Below are positions 42,932 to 53,700 of a stretch of 64,000 nucleotides of DNA, in pieces. Made by a program: the position numbers and the translations under genes. The notes below the pieces were generated by a model. That model was not told the origin of the DNA, made no database searches, and saw nothing but the letters and a program-made list of their open reading frames with translations. The DNA is from PALSA-129 sp050014595. GTDB lineage: Bacteria; Acidobacteriota; Terriglobia; Bryobacterales; Bryobacteraceae. Each line of letters starts with the position of its first letter. Position 1 is the first letter of the stretch. Where the stretch lies: assembly GCA_050014595.1 (NCBI GenBank), contig JBEKDA010000016.1, positions 1 through 64,000 of the forward strand, read 5' to 3'.

Positions 42932-43954
42932 ATGCCACTAGTCTCGATGCGTCAACTGCTGGATGAAGCAGCCAAGGGCGGATATGGCGTTGGCGCGTTC
43001 AACGTCAACAACATGGAGCAGATTCAATCGATCATGGAAGCGGCGCGGGAAACCAGGTCGCCGGTGATCGTGCAAGCCAGCCGCGGCGCGCGCGCCTATT
43101 CGCAGGACCGTTTCCTCTATCACCTGATGATCGCGGCCACGGAAGTGTACCCGGAGATTCCGACCGTGCTGCATCTGGACCACGGCAACAGCGTGGAAAC
43201 CTGCAAGAGCGCCATCGAGATGGGCTTCACCAGCGTGATGATGGACGGCTCGCTGATGCCCGACGGCAAGACGCCCTCCAGCTTCGAATACAACGTGGAT
43301 GCCACCCGCCAGGTGGTGGAGATGGCGCATGCCAAGGGCGTCACGGTGGAGGGCGAGATCGGATGCCTGGGCGGAATCGAAGACGGGCACGGCACGGGCC
43401 TCGACGGGCTGAGCCATCTCACCGACCCGGCGCAGGCCGAAGAGTTCGTCAAGCAAACCGGCCTGGATGCGTTGGCCATCGCCATCGGCACCAGCCACGG
43501 CGCTTACAAGTTCAGCAGCAAGCCCACCGGCGAAACGCTCAAGATGGATCGCCTCATCGAGATCCACAAGCGCCTGCCCAATGTTCACCTGGTGATGCAC
43601 GGCTCTTCCAGCGTGCCCAAGGAACTGCAGGACATCATCAATCAATACGGCGGCAAGCTGAAGCCGACGTGGGGCGTGCCGGTGGAAGAGATCCAGCTTG
43701 GCATCAAGAACGGCGTGCGCAAGGTCAACGTGGATACCGACAACCGGCTGGCCATCACGGGCGCGATCCGCAAGGTATTCGTGGAAACGCCGGAGAAGTT
43801 CGACCCACGCGATTACCTGAAGCCGGCGCGCGATGCCATGAAGAAAGTAGTGGCGCAACGCATGACGCAATTCGGACAGGCGGGGCACGCGGGCGATTAC
43901 AAGCCGGTTTCGCTCGAAGAGATGGCCCGCCGCTACCAACCCGTTACAGTGTAG
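42932..43954 (+). CDS. fba: Class II fructose-bisphosphate aldolase
   Basis: 340 residues, with gggaga upstream of the ATG. Zn-dependent aldol cleavage of fructose-1,6-bisphosphate in glycolysis and gluconeogenesis. Blocks: GGYGVGAFNVNNMEQIQ, VLHLDHGNS at 79-87 with the catalytic Asp and Zn-ligand His, VTVEGEIGCLGGIEDG, LAIAIGTSHGAYKF with the second His, VMHGSSSVPKEL with the third, and GIKNGVRKVNVDTDNRLAIT. The C-terminal extension PREGDYLKPARDAMK... type segment is present. Standing alone, not linked with other glycolytic genes. Confidence 0.92.
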   Translation: MPLVSMRQLLDEAAKGGYGVGAFNVNNMEQIQSIMEAARETRSPVIVQASRGARAYSQDRFLYHLMIAATEVYPEIPTVLHLDHGNSVETCKSAIEMGFTSVMMDGSLMPDGKTPSSFEYNVDATRQVVEMAHAKGVTVEGEIGCLGGIEDGHGTGLDGLSHLTDPAQAEEFVKQTGLDALAIAIGTSHGAYKFSSKPTGETLKMDRLIEIHKRLPNVHLVMHGSSSVPKELQDIINQYGGKLKPTWGVPVEEIQLGIKNGVRKVNVDTDNRLAITGAIRKVFVETPEKFDPRDYLKPARDAMKKVVAQRMTQFGQAGHAGDYKPVSLEEMARRYQPVTV

Positions 43955-43998
43955 TTGAATAGTGGGCTTGCGATCTTGTCGCCGGCGAGCCACTCCCC

Positions 43999-44523
43999 CT
44001 ACGGCAATATCTCCACCGCCGTCCAGTGTTTGTCGGCAGCATTTCCAACGAAGTAGCCGGCGACGGCGCCTCCGATGGTTATCCCGATTAACGCCGTACC
44101 AGCGGCAGCGTCGTGATTATTGCTGAGGAGCCCGCCCTCGATACCGAACGCGGCCCCGAAGCCCCCAGCAAACCCCACGACTCCGCCCACGGTCGTGCCC
44201 ACAATCCGGCCCACCTTGCCTTTGGTTTGCATCTCGAGGCGGTGCAGCGCAGCGCGGGGCACGCGTACCACTCCCTTTGGATAAGCCGAGCGGTCCGAGG
44301 ACTTCTTGACCTCCACCACCAGCGCGTCGGATTCCACGCCGGTTGCTTTGCCGGTGATGACCGCGCCACCCGGCATGGCGATGGACACCGTTTTTCCGAC
44401 CACCACCGTGAGCCCTTCCCATTTGACGTGCATCAGCCCGGCGGCGTCCGCCAACAGCGGCACCGCCAACAGCAAGGCCAACGACCTGGCCCGGTTTGGA
44501 GTTCGTCTCACGTCTCCCACCAT
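43999..44523 (-). CDS. Putative exported protein with a Gly-rich segment
   Basis: 174 residues with a signal peptide (SLALLLAVPLLADAAG). The first part of the mature chain is a beta-rich module (VKWEGLTVVVGKTVSIAMPGGAVITGKATGVESDALVVEVKK), which looks like an Sm-like or SH3-like fold. The second half (about 108-165) is a glycine-zipper-like pair, IVGTTVGGVVGFAGGFGAAFG and ALIGITIGGAVAGYFVG, that could span or insert in a membrane. Unknown function; similar layouts occur in many uncharacterised envelope proteins. Confidence 0.65.
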   Translation of the reverse strand: MVGDVRRTPNRARSLALLLAVPLLADAAGLMHVKWEGLTVVVGKTVSIAMPGGAVITGKATGVESDALVVEVKKSSDRSAYPKGVVRVPRAALHRLEMQTKGKVGRIVGTTVGGVVGFAGGFGAAFGIEGGLLSNNHDAAAGTALIGITIGGAVAGYFVGNAADKHWTAVEILP

Positions 44524-44641
44524 CGCACTTCACCGTCCGCGCGCGGGGGTATCTTTAGGACACTACCCGCGCGCGGCGCCAATGTAGGCAACTGAGATAA
44601 ACTGAAAAACAGGCATGCCCGCCCAAGGGAAGACGAACGCG

Positions 44642-44941
44642 ATGAAAACACCCGAAAGACTCGCCCGCCTCGAAAACGGCTGGACCGAAATACAGCAGGC
44701 CATCAAGGAACTCACCCAGGCAACCGCCGCCAACGCCAAAGAGACAGACGCCAAATTCAGGGAAACCGTCGCCCGATTCGCCGACCTCGGCCAATTCATC
44801 AACTCGCTGGCCCACGCCGTCGAAGCCCACGACGACCAAATCGGTAAGCTCATCGAGGCCGCCGAGAAGTCCCACCAGGAATGGGAACAACTGCGCAGGG
44901 AATGGCAAGCGTACTTGACGACCATTCACCCGCGCCAGTGA
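44642..44941 (+). CDS. Small coiled-coil protein
   Basis: 99 residues from the ATG at 44642 (an upstream in-frame ATG at 44615 has no better support). Almost entirely helical with heptad-like spacing: LARLENGWTEIQQAIKELTQATAANAKETDAKF and HDDQIGKLIEAAEKSHQEWEQLRREWQ. No membrane segment or enzyme motif. Its role is unknown; short coiled coils of this type often appear beside mobile DNA. Confidence 0.55.
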   Translation: MKTPERLARLENGWTEIQQAIKELTQATAANAKETDAKFRETVARFADLGQFINSLAHAVEAHDDQIGKLIEAAEKSHQEWEQLRREWQAYLTTIHPRQ

Positions 44942-45153
44942 CGGCACCAACGAAACGCCCGAGTTTTGCATCGAGGTACCCAGGCATTCTTCCCGCACGC
45001 CCTCGCAAGCCGCAACCATCCTCCTATCTGGTTGAGCAATAGCATCTTGATAACCAGCCCCGCTTGCGGTGCGAGTTTTATGGGGTGAAACCGGATCGTC
45101 GCATCCTCTTCCCCATTGCCAAATCGCTACTGGCATGACACACTCGTTCAACC

Positions 45154-47892
45154 ATGCGACGAAGAGCATTTCTGGGATCCACGGCGCTGACCGGTCTGAG
45201 CCTCGCAGCGCGCCGCCGAGCGGAAGCGCAAACTCAATCCGACGCGAAAGCCGGCGACGTCACTGTCGGCTGGTTGGGCGGCGCTCCGCCGGTGCTGGCC
45301 ACCGGCACGAGTTGGGGCGTTCCGTGGCCGCGCGGCGCTTATCAAAAGGGCCAGAGCTTCACCCTGACCGGCAATGATGGCAAGACCCTGCCGTTGCAAT
45401 CCTGGCCACTGGCATATTGGCCGGACGGCTCGCTGAAATGGAGCGGCTTCGCCTCGGTGGTCGACGCGGGACTCGCCTCGCCGTTGCGGCTGGCATCTGG
45501 AAACGCCGCAACTCTTCCCGGAGCGCCGGCCGTGAAGGTGACCGAAAGCGCCGCCGGCATCGATATAAACGCCGGCAAGCTGCAATGCCGCATCCCGCGC
45601 GCGGGCGAGATTTTCATCGACTCCATGACCGTGGACGGCCGCATAGTCGCGCGCCGCGGCCGCTTGCTCTGCACGCTCGAAGACCGCTCCGCGGCAGACG
45701 TGATCCGCCTGCAGGATTTCATCAGCGTCGTTCAAAAAGCTACCGTGGAACAGACCGGCCCGGTGCGAGCGGTGGTCCGGATCGAAGGAGCGCACAAAGC
45801 CGCGACAGGCAACCGGGAATGGCTGCCGTTTACCGTCCGCCTCTACTTCTACGCCGGCGAGGCTGCTGTGCGCATGGTCCATTCCATTGTGTTCGACGGC
45901 GATCAGGAGAAGGATTTCATTCGCGGGCTGGGAGTGGAGTTCGCGGTGCCCATGCGCGAACAGATCCACAACCGCCACGTCCGCTTTTCTGGCGAAGACT
46001 CCGGACTGTGGGCCGAACCAATCCAACCGGCCACTGGCGCGCGGCGCCTCACCGCCGCGGCCGGCGACGATCTCTACACCGCGCAACTGGCCGGCCAACG
46101 GATTCCCAACAAAGATCAGTACAACCAGCAGGGCCAGTTTCTCCTGGACAATTGGGCCGTGTGGGATTCGTTCAAGTTGGTGCAGCCCACCTGCGACGGT
46201 TTCACCATTCAGAAGCGGACCCGCCCGCAATGCTGCTGGGTGACGGCCGGAGTGGGAAAGCGCGCATCGGGGCTGGTGTTTGCGGGCGATGTGAGCGGCG
46301 GCTTGGGCGTCGCGTTGAAGAACTTCTGGCAGTCTTACCCCGCCTCGCTCGAAGTGCGGAATGCCACCGCGGAATCCGCCGATGTGCTGGTCTGGCTCTG
46401 GTCGCCCGACGCGCCGGCCATGGACTTGCGGTTCTACGACACACGCAATCACACGCTGGAGGCCAGTTACGAGGATGCGCAACCGGGCTTCAGCACAGCC
46501 AACGGTGTGGGCCGCACCAGCGAATTGACGCTCTATCCTTCAGGCACCGTGCCCGCGCGGGAAGAGACCGTGAAACAGGCCCAAGCCAATGCTGAGCCGC
46601 CGTGCCTGGTGTGCAGCCCCGAATACCTGCACCAGGCTTCGGTTTTCGGCGTATGGAGCCTGCCGGACCGTTCCACGCCGCTGAAGCGCACGGTCGAAGA
46701 CCAGCTCAACCAGGCGCTGGAGCTGTACCGCAAGGAGGTGGAGCAGCGCCGCTGGTACGGCTTCTGGGACTACGGCGATGTGATGCACGCGTACGATGCG
46801 GCGCGCCACACCTGGCGCTACGACATCGGCGGCTACGCCTGGGACAACACCGAGCTGGGAACCGATATGTGGCTGTGGTACAGTTTTCTGCGCACCGGCC
46901 GCGCCGATGTTTTCCGCATGGCGGAAGCCATGACCCGGCACACCAGCGAAGTGGATACTTACCATTCCGGCCGGTTTGCGGGACTCGGGTCGCGCCACAA
47001 CGTGCGCCACTGGGGGTGCGGCGCCAAAGAAGCCCGCATCAGCCAGGCGGCCTTCCGCCGTTTCTACTATTACCTCACCACCGACGAGCGCACCGGCGAC
47101 ATCATGCGAGCGGTGGTGGATGTGGACTACAAGATCATGGAGATCGATCCCATGCGCCTCGCTTCTCCGCGCACGGGGCCGATTCCGTATCCCGGCCGCA
47201 TGCGCGGCGGTCCGGACTGGCTGGCCTGCGTTGGCAATTGGATGACCGAGTGGGAGCGCACCGGCGACACCAAGTACCGCGACAAGATTCTGGCCGGTAT
47301 GGATTCCATTGTGAAGATGCCGTACGGCTTCATGACCGGACCGAACACGTTGTATGGATACGATCCCAAAACCAATAAGCTCTACCCGTTGGTGCCGGAT
47401 GGCTTCGGCGTTTACAATCTGCAGGTGATCCAGGGCGGCGCTGAAGTGGTGTTCGAGCTGAACCAACTCATCGAGCACCCTGGCTGGCAGAAGGCCTTCC
47501 TGCAATACTGCCGCTTGACCGGTGCACCCAAAGCGGTAGTGGCCGCGGATATGACGACGTCCGCCGAAGGCAGCGACGGCGCTTACGCCGGCGCCGGCCG
47601 GTTGGCTGCCTACGCCTATTCGAAAACCAGGAACCCCGCATTCATCGCGCGCGCGATCAGCCAGTTGGGCGGTGGGACCGGTCCGCGGCGTCTTCCCGGC
47701 GGCCCGTATGCCACGCGCCACGTGGCAGGCTCCGACGCTCTGAACCCTATTGACGAAGCGCCGTTCGCCTCCACCAATTCGACGGCACAGTCCTCCCTGA
47801 CCGCGATCCAGGTTCTGGAGTTGTGCAAGGACCAGCTTCCTGCGGAGCTGCCGCCGGCGGTGGCGCCGGCGCCACGAGGCGGCGTGGGGTAA
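45154..47892 (+). CDS. Tat-exported PL26/PcRGLX-like exo-rhamnogalacturonan lyase
   Basis: 912 residues with the leader MRRRAFLGSTALTGLSLAAR, a Tat signal. The body resembles the PcRGLX/YetA family (PL26), which removes unsaturated ends from rhamnogalacturonan I. Cues: an N-terminal beta domain from VGWLGGAPPVLATGTSWGVPWPRG to PLQSWPLAYWPDGSLKWSGF, a second one ending in DGDQEKDFIRGLGVEFAVP, then an alpha-helical toroid with YGFWDYGDVMHAYDAARHTWRYDIGGYAWDNTELGTDMWLWYSF and HYWGC-like SRHNVRHWGCGAKEARIS. It acts outside the cytoplasm on pectin. Substrate specificity is by family similarity only. It is isolated from the keto-sugar region but fits plant-cell-wall use. Confidence 0.82.
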   Translation: MRRRAFLGSTALTGLSLAARRRAEAQTQSDAKAGDVTVGWLGGAPPVLATGTSWGVPWPRGAYQKGQSFTLTGNDGKTLPLQSWPLAYWPDGSLKWSGFASVVDAGLASPLRLASGNAATLPGAPAVKVTESAAGIDINAGKLQCRIPRAGEIFIDSMTVDGRIVARRGRLLCTLEDRSAADVIRLQDFISVVQKATVEQTGPVRAVVRIEGAHKAATGNREWLPFTVRLYFYAGEAAVRMVHSIVFDGDQEKDFIRGLGVEFAVPMREQIHNRHVRFSGEDSGLWAEPIQPATGARRLTAAAGDDLYTAQLAGQRIPNKDQYNQQGQFLLDNWAVWDSFKLVQPTCDGFTIQKRTRPQCCWVTAGVGKRASGLVFAGDVSGGLGVALKNFWQSYPASLEVRNATAESADVLVWLWSPDAPAMDLRFYDTRNHTLEASYEDAQPGFSTANGVGRTSELTLYPSGTVPAREETVKQAQANAEPPCLVCSPEYLHQASVFGVWSLPDRSTPLKRTVEDQLNQALELYRKEVEQRRWYGFWDYGDVMHAYDAARHTWRYDIGGYAWDNTELGTDMWLWYSFLRTGRADVFRMAEAMTRHTSEVDTYHSGRFAGLGSRHNVRHWGCGAKEARISQAAFRRFYYYLTTDERTGDIMRAVVDVDYKIMEIDPMRLASPRTGPIPYPGRMRGGPDWLACVGNWMTEWERTGDTKYRDKILAGMDSIVKMPYGFMTGPNTLYGYDPKTNKLYPLVPDGFGVYNLQVIQGGAEVVFELNQLIEHPGWQKAFLQYCRLTGAPKAVVAADMTTSAEGSDGAYAGAGRLAAYAYSKTRNPAFIARAISQLGGGTGPRRLPGGPYATRHVAGSDALNPIDEAPFASTNSTAQSSLTAIQVLELCKDQLPAELPPAVAPAPRGGVG

Positions 47893-47901
47893 CTCAGAGA
47901 G

Positions 47902-48450
47902 TCACACCGGTATTCTGCCAAACTCGGGCAGACAATCTCGGAGGGACGGCACACACTGGTCGGGTAGCGCTGCATTTGGCCGCGTCCAGTCATAAAGGAT
48001 TTGAGCGGCTTGTTTGATTGACTGGGCGTCGACGCCTGCGTCGTGGCGGTAATCTCTCTCTTCGTCGACCACTTTCGAGTTCAGACACAAGACCCAGGTC
48101 TCAACGTTTCTCTTCGGAATCAGATTCAGGATCGGCTCCGCCGGACCTCTTGGCGCTACCCCAGCGTCCCGGAGTGCTCGAACAAGCTGCTGCCTTCGAT
48201 CATCAATCGACCCTGTATCAGCGTCGATCACGGCGATGAGACATGCTTTGGTTGTCTGAGATCGGATCGCTCGAACCTCCGAGGCATAGTTCTCGCGGAC
48301 GAACTGCTCACCTGAACCCCGACCCATTGGCGGTTTCCGGGGACGCATGTTCCCATTCTTATGACCGAGCTTCTGCAAGTAGCGCCTGAGCAGGTTTTCC
48401 TGGTTGAGATCCTCAACCAGGAGAATGATATTGGCGACTCTTGCAGCCAT
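47902..48450 (-). CDS. TOPRIM-like nuclease partner of the ATPase
   Basis: 182 residues. The start ILLVEDLNQENLLRRYLQKLG places a Glu at residue 13, followed by IAVIDADTG with Asp76 and Asp78. This is the acidic layout of TOPRIM folds, as in DUF4276/RloB-like proteins and the nuclease half of OLD proteins. A later IPKRNVETWVLCL block (Glu117) is also seen in such partners. Its ATG begins 2 bases after the ATPase stop. It would cut DNA or RNA when released by the ATPase. It converges on the PL26-like gene with a 9-base gap. Confidence 0.65.
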   Translation of the reverse strand: MAARVANIILLVEDLNQENLLRRYLQKLGHKNGNMRPRKPPMGRGSGEQFVRENYASEVRAIRSQTTKACLIAVIDADTGSIDDRRQQLVRALRDAGVAPRGPAEPILNLIPKRNVETWVLCLNSKVVDEERDYRHDAGVDAQSIKQAAQILYDWTRPNAALPDQCVPSLRDCLPEFGRIPV

Positions 48451-48452
48451 TG

Positions 48453-49559
48453 TTATTGCCAGCCACGGGCGATCTGCTCGGATGGGGAGAGCGATTCGTC
48501 CGGCTTGTACTTCCGGACCCTGACAGGGCCGGGGCCGTCACGCTCGAATAGGAGGCCGACTTCCGGAGCCAGATAGTCGATGATCTCAGGATGATGCGAG
48601 ATCAAGATGACTTGGCCGCCACGATCCTCGATGCGGTCGCGCAACTCCATCAGCCACGGCTGAATCTCGGCTAATGCAATGTAGTTTTCCGGCTCGTCGA
48701 GAAACAGGCAGGCATGGCCCTCGACCACGAAGTTCAGCAGCGCATACAGGCAGATCAAGATGCGTTGACCGTCAGAAAGTTCGTCGAACGTAAACGGGAT
48801 GGTGGTGAGAGGACTGAGCGTGATGGCAAGGTCCACCTCCAAGCTTCGAAGATTTGGCCCAAAGGAGGAAATATTCAGTCCATCAAACCCCGGTATGATT
48901 TCGCGCAATTGATCTTGCAACTTCGATGCCGCGCCGGCCTGCTCCTGAATCATGTGCCGGTACCACGACGCAAAGTTGGACATATCGAATGCAGGTTCTG
49001 ACTCTTCGCGGGCGGTCTGTCCCGACATGGAGTGGGGGTTCAATTGGAGACAATACAGCGTCTCGATCCAGTTCTTAAACTGCATTAGCCTAGTGTTATC
49101 TGATCGTGGTTGAATGGTGGCCAACGCCGACCGGAACGGGTTGAACGGGTACTTCACTTTAGGTTCTTTTTGTTCGGAGCGATCATCGAACAGGTGAACT
49201 TCGCCCTCCACGAACTCGAAGACGGTCTGGGCGCCACAAATGACGAGTTCCCGCCTAATCCGCCTGAGCGCAGGCGACCCCGGCGAATCCACCTCCAGCC
49301 TGAACCTGTAACTCTCGCCGAGATCCACGTCCAGTTCGAAGGTTTGCTGGGTCAGAGTCTGCCAGCGAGTCCGGCTGCTCTCGGGAAACAGCAGGTCCGG
49401 CTGTGCATCGCCGGTGACGAGCTTCTTTATCGCGCGGAGCACCTCCAGCAACGTGGACTTGCCGCTGCCGTTCAACCCCAGTATGAGTTGCTGTCGACCG
49501 AGCGCCAGCTCGAAGTTCACAAAGGCACCGAAATTGTCGATGTAGACGCGCTTCAGCAT
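48453..49559 (-). CDS. OLD/AbiL-like SMC-type ATPase
   Basis: 368 residues. A complete ABC/SMC-like ATPase: Walker A GLNGSGKST at 28-36, the LSDGQR signature at 261-266, Walker B CLFLDEPE at 284-291 and the H-loop ISHHPEI around 320-326. The middle (about 90-250) is a helical region. It lacks its own TOPRIM domain; that part is supplied by the adjacent gene, as in split OLD, PARIS or AbiL systems. The pair should sense phage or foreign DNA and trigger nuclease action. It is divergent from carA with 92 bases between. Confidence 0.82.
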   Translation of the reverse strand: MLKRVYIDNFGAFVNFELALGRQQLILGLNGSGKSTLLEVLRAIKKLVTGDAQPDLLFPESSRTRWQTLTQQTFELDVDLGESYRFRLEVDSPGSPALRRIRRELVICGAQTVFEFVEGEVHLFDDRSEQKEPKVKYPFNPFRSALATIQPRSDNTRLMQFKNWIETLYCLQLNPHSMSGQTAREESEPAFDMSNFASWYRHMIQEQAGAASKLQDQLREIIPGFDGLNISSFGPNLRSLEVDLAITLSPLTTIPFTFDELSDGQRILICLYALLNFVVEGHACLFLDEPENYIALAEIQPWLMELRDRIEDRGGQVILISHHPEIIDYLAPEVGLLFERDGPGPVRVRKYKPDESLSPSEQIARGWQ

Positions 49560-49651
49560 GTCCTTTCAATTCTACCCGTAACCGAAGTTGGCGCGCACTG
49601 GCCCTCTTGCTAGAATGAAGCTGATCCACTCCCTGGGAGGAAAAACCTAAC

Positions 49652-50776
49652 TTGAACTCTGCGATCTTGGCCCTGGAAGACGGCACGGTCTTCGAGGGCA
49701 GAGCCTTTGGTGCGCCTGGGGAGCGCTCGGGAGAAGTGGTGTTCAACACCGCGCTCACCGGCTACCAGGAAATTTTCACGGACCCTTCCTATTCCGGACA
49801 AATCGTCATCCTGACCAACCCGCAGATTGGCAATTACGGAACCAGCGCGGCGGATAACGAAGCCGCGCGGCCTTACATCGAAGGGCTGGTAGTCCGCGAG
49901 TTCTCGGGGCTAGCGAGCAACTGGCGGTCGGACCAGGAAGCCGACGCCTTTTTGAGCGGCGCCGGCATTCCGGTGGTGGACGATCTGGACACCCGCGCGC
50001 TAGTCCGTCATTTGCGAACGCGAGGCGTCATGCGCGGGGTGCTGTCGTCCGTCGAGAAGGAAGCGGCTCACCTGGTCGAAAAAGCCCGCGGCATCCCTAC
50101 CATGGCCGGGCTCGATCTCGCCAGCCGCGTCTCCACGACTGAGCGCTACGAATGGAACCACGGCGTGGATGCCTGCTCGCCTTCGGAGCTGGTGGGTGCG
50201 CGGCACGAAATCAAATATCATGTAGTAGCTTATGATTTTGGAATCAAGCACAACATTTTAAGGCGCTTAGTACACTCCGGCTGCCGTGTGACGGTGGTTC
50301 CGGCGCTCACCTCGGCCGAGGACGTGCTGGCTCTCAAGCCGGACGGCATCTTCCTCTCGAACGGCCCGGGCGATCCAGAACCTCTCGAGACCCAGGTGCG
50401 GAATATCCGCAGGCTGATCGGAACGAAGCCGATTTTCGGCATCTGCCTGGGCCATCAACTGCTCGGCCTGGCGGCGGGCGGCAAGACTTACAAGCTGAAA
50501 TTCGGCCATCGCGGCGCCAACCACCCGGTGCGCAACGAGCTCACACAGAAGGTCGAGATCACGTCGCACAACCACGGGTTCGCTGTAGATCCGGATTCGC
50601 TCGACGCGGGCGCGGTCGAAATCACGCACGTGAACCTCAACGACCAGACGCTCGAAGGCTTCCGCCTACGCAACCATCCGGCGTTCTGCGTGCAATACCA
50701 CCCGGAGGCGGCGCCGGGGCCGCACGATTCGCACTACCTGTTTGACGACTTCATCCAACTGATGGGCGGGAGATAG
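49652..50776 (+). CDS. carA: Carbamoyl-phosphate synthase small chain
   Basis: 374 residues from a TTG at 49652, with gggagg at 49635-49640. The glutaminase subunit hydrolyses Gln and passes ammonia to CarB. The N-terminal domain is ALEDGTVFEGRAFGAPGERSGEVVFNTALTGYQE. The triad is Cys265 in GICLGHQ, and His350 and Glu352 in VQYHPEA. The spacing to carB is 2 bases, a standard operon for arginine and pyrimidine synthesis. Confidence 0.97.
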   Translation: MNSAILALEDGTVFEGRAFGAPGERSGEVVFNTALTGYQEIFTDPSYSGQIVILTNPQIGNYGTSAADNEAARPYIEGLVVREFSGLASNWRSDQEADAFLSGAGIPVVDDLDTRALVRHLRTRGVMRGVLSSVEKEAAHLVEKARGIPTMAGLDLASRVSTTERYEWNHGVDACSPSELVGARHEIKYHVVAYDFGIKHNILRRLVHSGCRVTVVPALTSAEDVLALKPDGIFLSNGPGDPEPLETQVRNIRRLIGTKPIFGICLGHQLLGLAAGGKTYKLKFGHRGANHPVRNELTQKVEITSHNHGFAVDPDSLDAGAVEITHVNLNDQTLEGFRLRNHPAFCVQYHPEAAPGPHDSHYLFDDFIQLMGGR

Positions 50777-50778
50777 CC

Positions 50779-53700
50779 ATGCCCAGACGCAACGATCTCC
50801 ACCGCATCCTGATCGTCGGCTCCGGCCCCATCGTCATCGGCCAAGCCTGCGAGTTCGACTACTCGGGGACGCAGGCGGCCAAGGCGCTCCGCGCCGACGG
50901 TTACCAGGTGGTGCTGGTGAACTCCAACCCGGCTACCATCATGACCGACCCCGACCTCGCGGATAAAACCTACGTCGAACCGCTGACGGTGCCCTACCTC
51001 GAGGAAATTATCAGGCGCGAGCGGCCGGATGCGCTACTCTCGACGGTGGGCGGGCAGACGGGTCTGAACCTCTCGGTAGAACTGGCCGAGGCCGGGGTCC
51101 TGGACAAGTACGGCGTGGAGTTGATTGGCGCCAAGATCGACGCCATCAAGAAGGCCGAAGACCGCCTGCTCTTCAAGGACGCCATGCGCAAGATCGGACT
51201 GGAAACGCCCCAATCGCAACTGGTGAACAGCGTGAAGGGCGGTTTGGAATTCGCGGAGCGCATCGGCTACCCGTGCATCCTGCGGCCCAGCTTCACCCTC
51301 GGCGGCACGGGCGGCGGCATCGCCTACCACCGGGAAGAGCTGATGGAAATCCTGGAGCGCGGCATCGCGCTCTCGCCGGTTCACGAAGTTCTCATCGAAG
51401 AGAGCGCGCTCGGGTGGAAGGAATTCGAGCTGGAGGTGATGCGCGACCTGGCGGACAACTGCATCATTGTTTGCTCGATTGAGAACTTCGACCCCATGGG
51501 AGTGCACACCGGGGATTCCATCACGGTGGCGCCGGCCCAGACCTTGACCGACCGCGAATACCAGATGATGCGCGACGGCGCCATCCGCTGCCTGCGGGAA
51601 ATCGGCGTGGATACCGGCGGCTCCAACGTGCAATTCGCCATCAACCCGGCCAACGGGCGGATGGTGATCATCGAGATGAACCCGCGCGTTTCGCGCAGCT
51701 CGGCGCTGGCGTCGAAGGCCACCGGGTTCCCCATCGCCAAGATCGCGGCGAAACTGGCGGTGGGCTACCGGCTGGACGAAATCCGCAACGACATCACGCG
51801 CAAAACGCCGGCCTGCTTCGAGCCGACCATCGACTACGTGGTGGTAAAGATTCCCAGATGGGCCTTCGAGAAATTCCCGGGCGCGGACCCGACGCTGGGA
51901 ACGCAGATGAAGTCGGTGGGGGAAGTGATGGCTATCGGCCGCACTTTCAAACAGGCCCTGTGGAAGGGCATGCGCAGCCTGGAAACGGGCAAAGCATTCG
52001 GCTCCGAGAAATTCGACAAGAACCTGATCCCGCAAAAACTGATCACCCCTACGCCCGACCGCCTGAACTACATCCGCTTCGCCATGGCCAATGGTGTCGG
52101 CGTGGAAGAGATCCACGAGCTGACTTCCATCGACCGCTGGTTTCTGGCGCAGATGAAAGAGGTGGTGGATTTCGAAGGCGAGCTGGCCAAGGAAGTCTGG
52201 CCGGACATTGCCAAGGAAGTTTTTCGCCGCGCCAAGCGCTACGGCATCTCCGACGCGCAACTGGCCAAGACCTGGGGCACCAACGAAATCGCGGTGCGCA
52301 ACCGCCGCAAGGAGCTGGGCGTGGCCGCGGTCTTCAGCCGCGTGGACACCTGCGCCGCCGAATTCGAAAGCTTCACTCCTTATCTGTATTCCAACTACGA
52401 AAGCTCCTGCGAGGCCGACCCCAGCGGCCGCAAGAAGGTCATGATCCTGGGCAGCGGGCCGAACCGCATCGGACAGGGCATCGAGTTCGATTACTGCTGC
52501 TGCCATGCGTCGTTTGCGCTTCAGGAAATGGGCGTCGAATCGATCATGGTGAACTGCAATCCGGAGACCGTCTCGACCGATTACGACACCAGCGACCGCC
52601 TCTACTTCGAGCCGCTGACGCTGGAAAATGTCCTCAACATCTGCGACACGGAGAAGCCCGACGGGCTGATTGTGCAGTTCGGCGGGCAGACGCCGCTCAA
52701 CCTGGCGTTGCCGCTGAAGCGGCTGGGCGTGCCCATCATCGGCACGGACCCTTCCGATATCGACCTGGCCGAGGACCGCAAACTTTTCGGCACACTGCTG
52801 GAAGAGCTGGCGATTCCCTGCCCCTCGAACGGCACGGCGACCAGCGTGGAGGAAGCTTGCGAAGCGGCGCGGCGCATCGGCTACCCGGTGCTGGTGCGGC
52901 CCAGCTACGTGCTGGGCGGGCGCGCCATGGTGATCGCCTACGACGAGGAGATGGTGCGACAGTACATGCGCGAGGCCGTGACATTTTCGCAGGAGCGGCC
53001 AGTGCTGATCGACCGTTTCCTGGAAGACGCCACCGAAGTGGACGTGGACGCGCTGGCGGATGGCGACGAAGTGCTGATCGCCGGGATCATGGAGCACATC
53101 GAAGAGGCCGGTGTACATTCGGGCGATAGCTCCTGCGTGCTGCCGCCGCAATCGCTGCCGGAGAAAACCATCGCCACCATCGAAGACTATACCGTTCGGC
53201 TGGCCAAGGCGCTGCGCGTCGTCGGGCTGATGAACGTCCAGTATGCGATTCAGAACGGCGTGGTGTATGTGCTGGAAGTGAACCCGCGCGCCTCGCGCAC
53301 GGTCCCCTATGTAAGCAAGGCCACGGGCGTGGCGCTTCCCAAGATCGCGGTGGGCCTGATGTGGGGCCGCAAGCTGAAGGATTACAACCTGGGGAGCGGC
53401 AAGCTTTCCGTCACGCAGGATTTCGTCAAGTCGCCGGTGTTTCCGTTCAACAAATTCCCGGGCGTCGACCCGGCACTCGGTCCGGAGATGCGCTCCACGG
53501 GCGAAGTGATGGGCGTGGGAGTGAACTTCGGCGAAGCGTTTCTGAAGGCGCAGATCAGCGCTGGCAGCCCCCTGCCGGATAAGGGCACGGTGTTCATCAG
53601 CGTGAACGACCATCAGAAGCCTGAGGCGGTGAAGGTGGCCAAAGCGTTCGCGGACCTGGGATTCCGACTGGTGGCGACGCGCGGCACGGCCGCGGCGCTG

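Noticed and set aside
51034..53613. An 859-codon antisense frame inside carB
   Set aside because: His/Arg/Gln-rich shadow frame without any domain; carB on the other strand is unmistakable.
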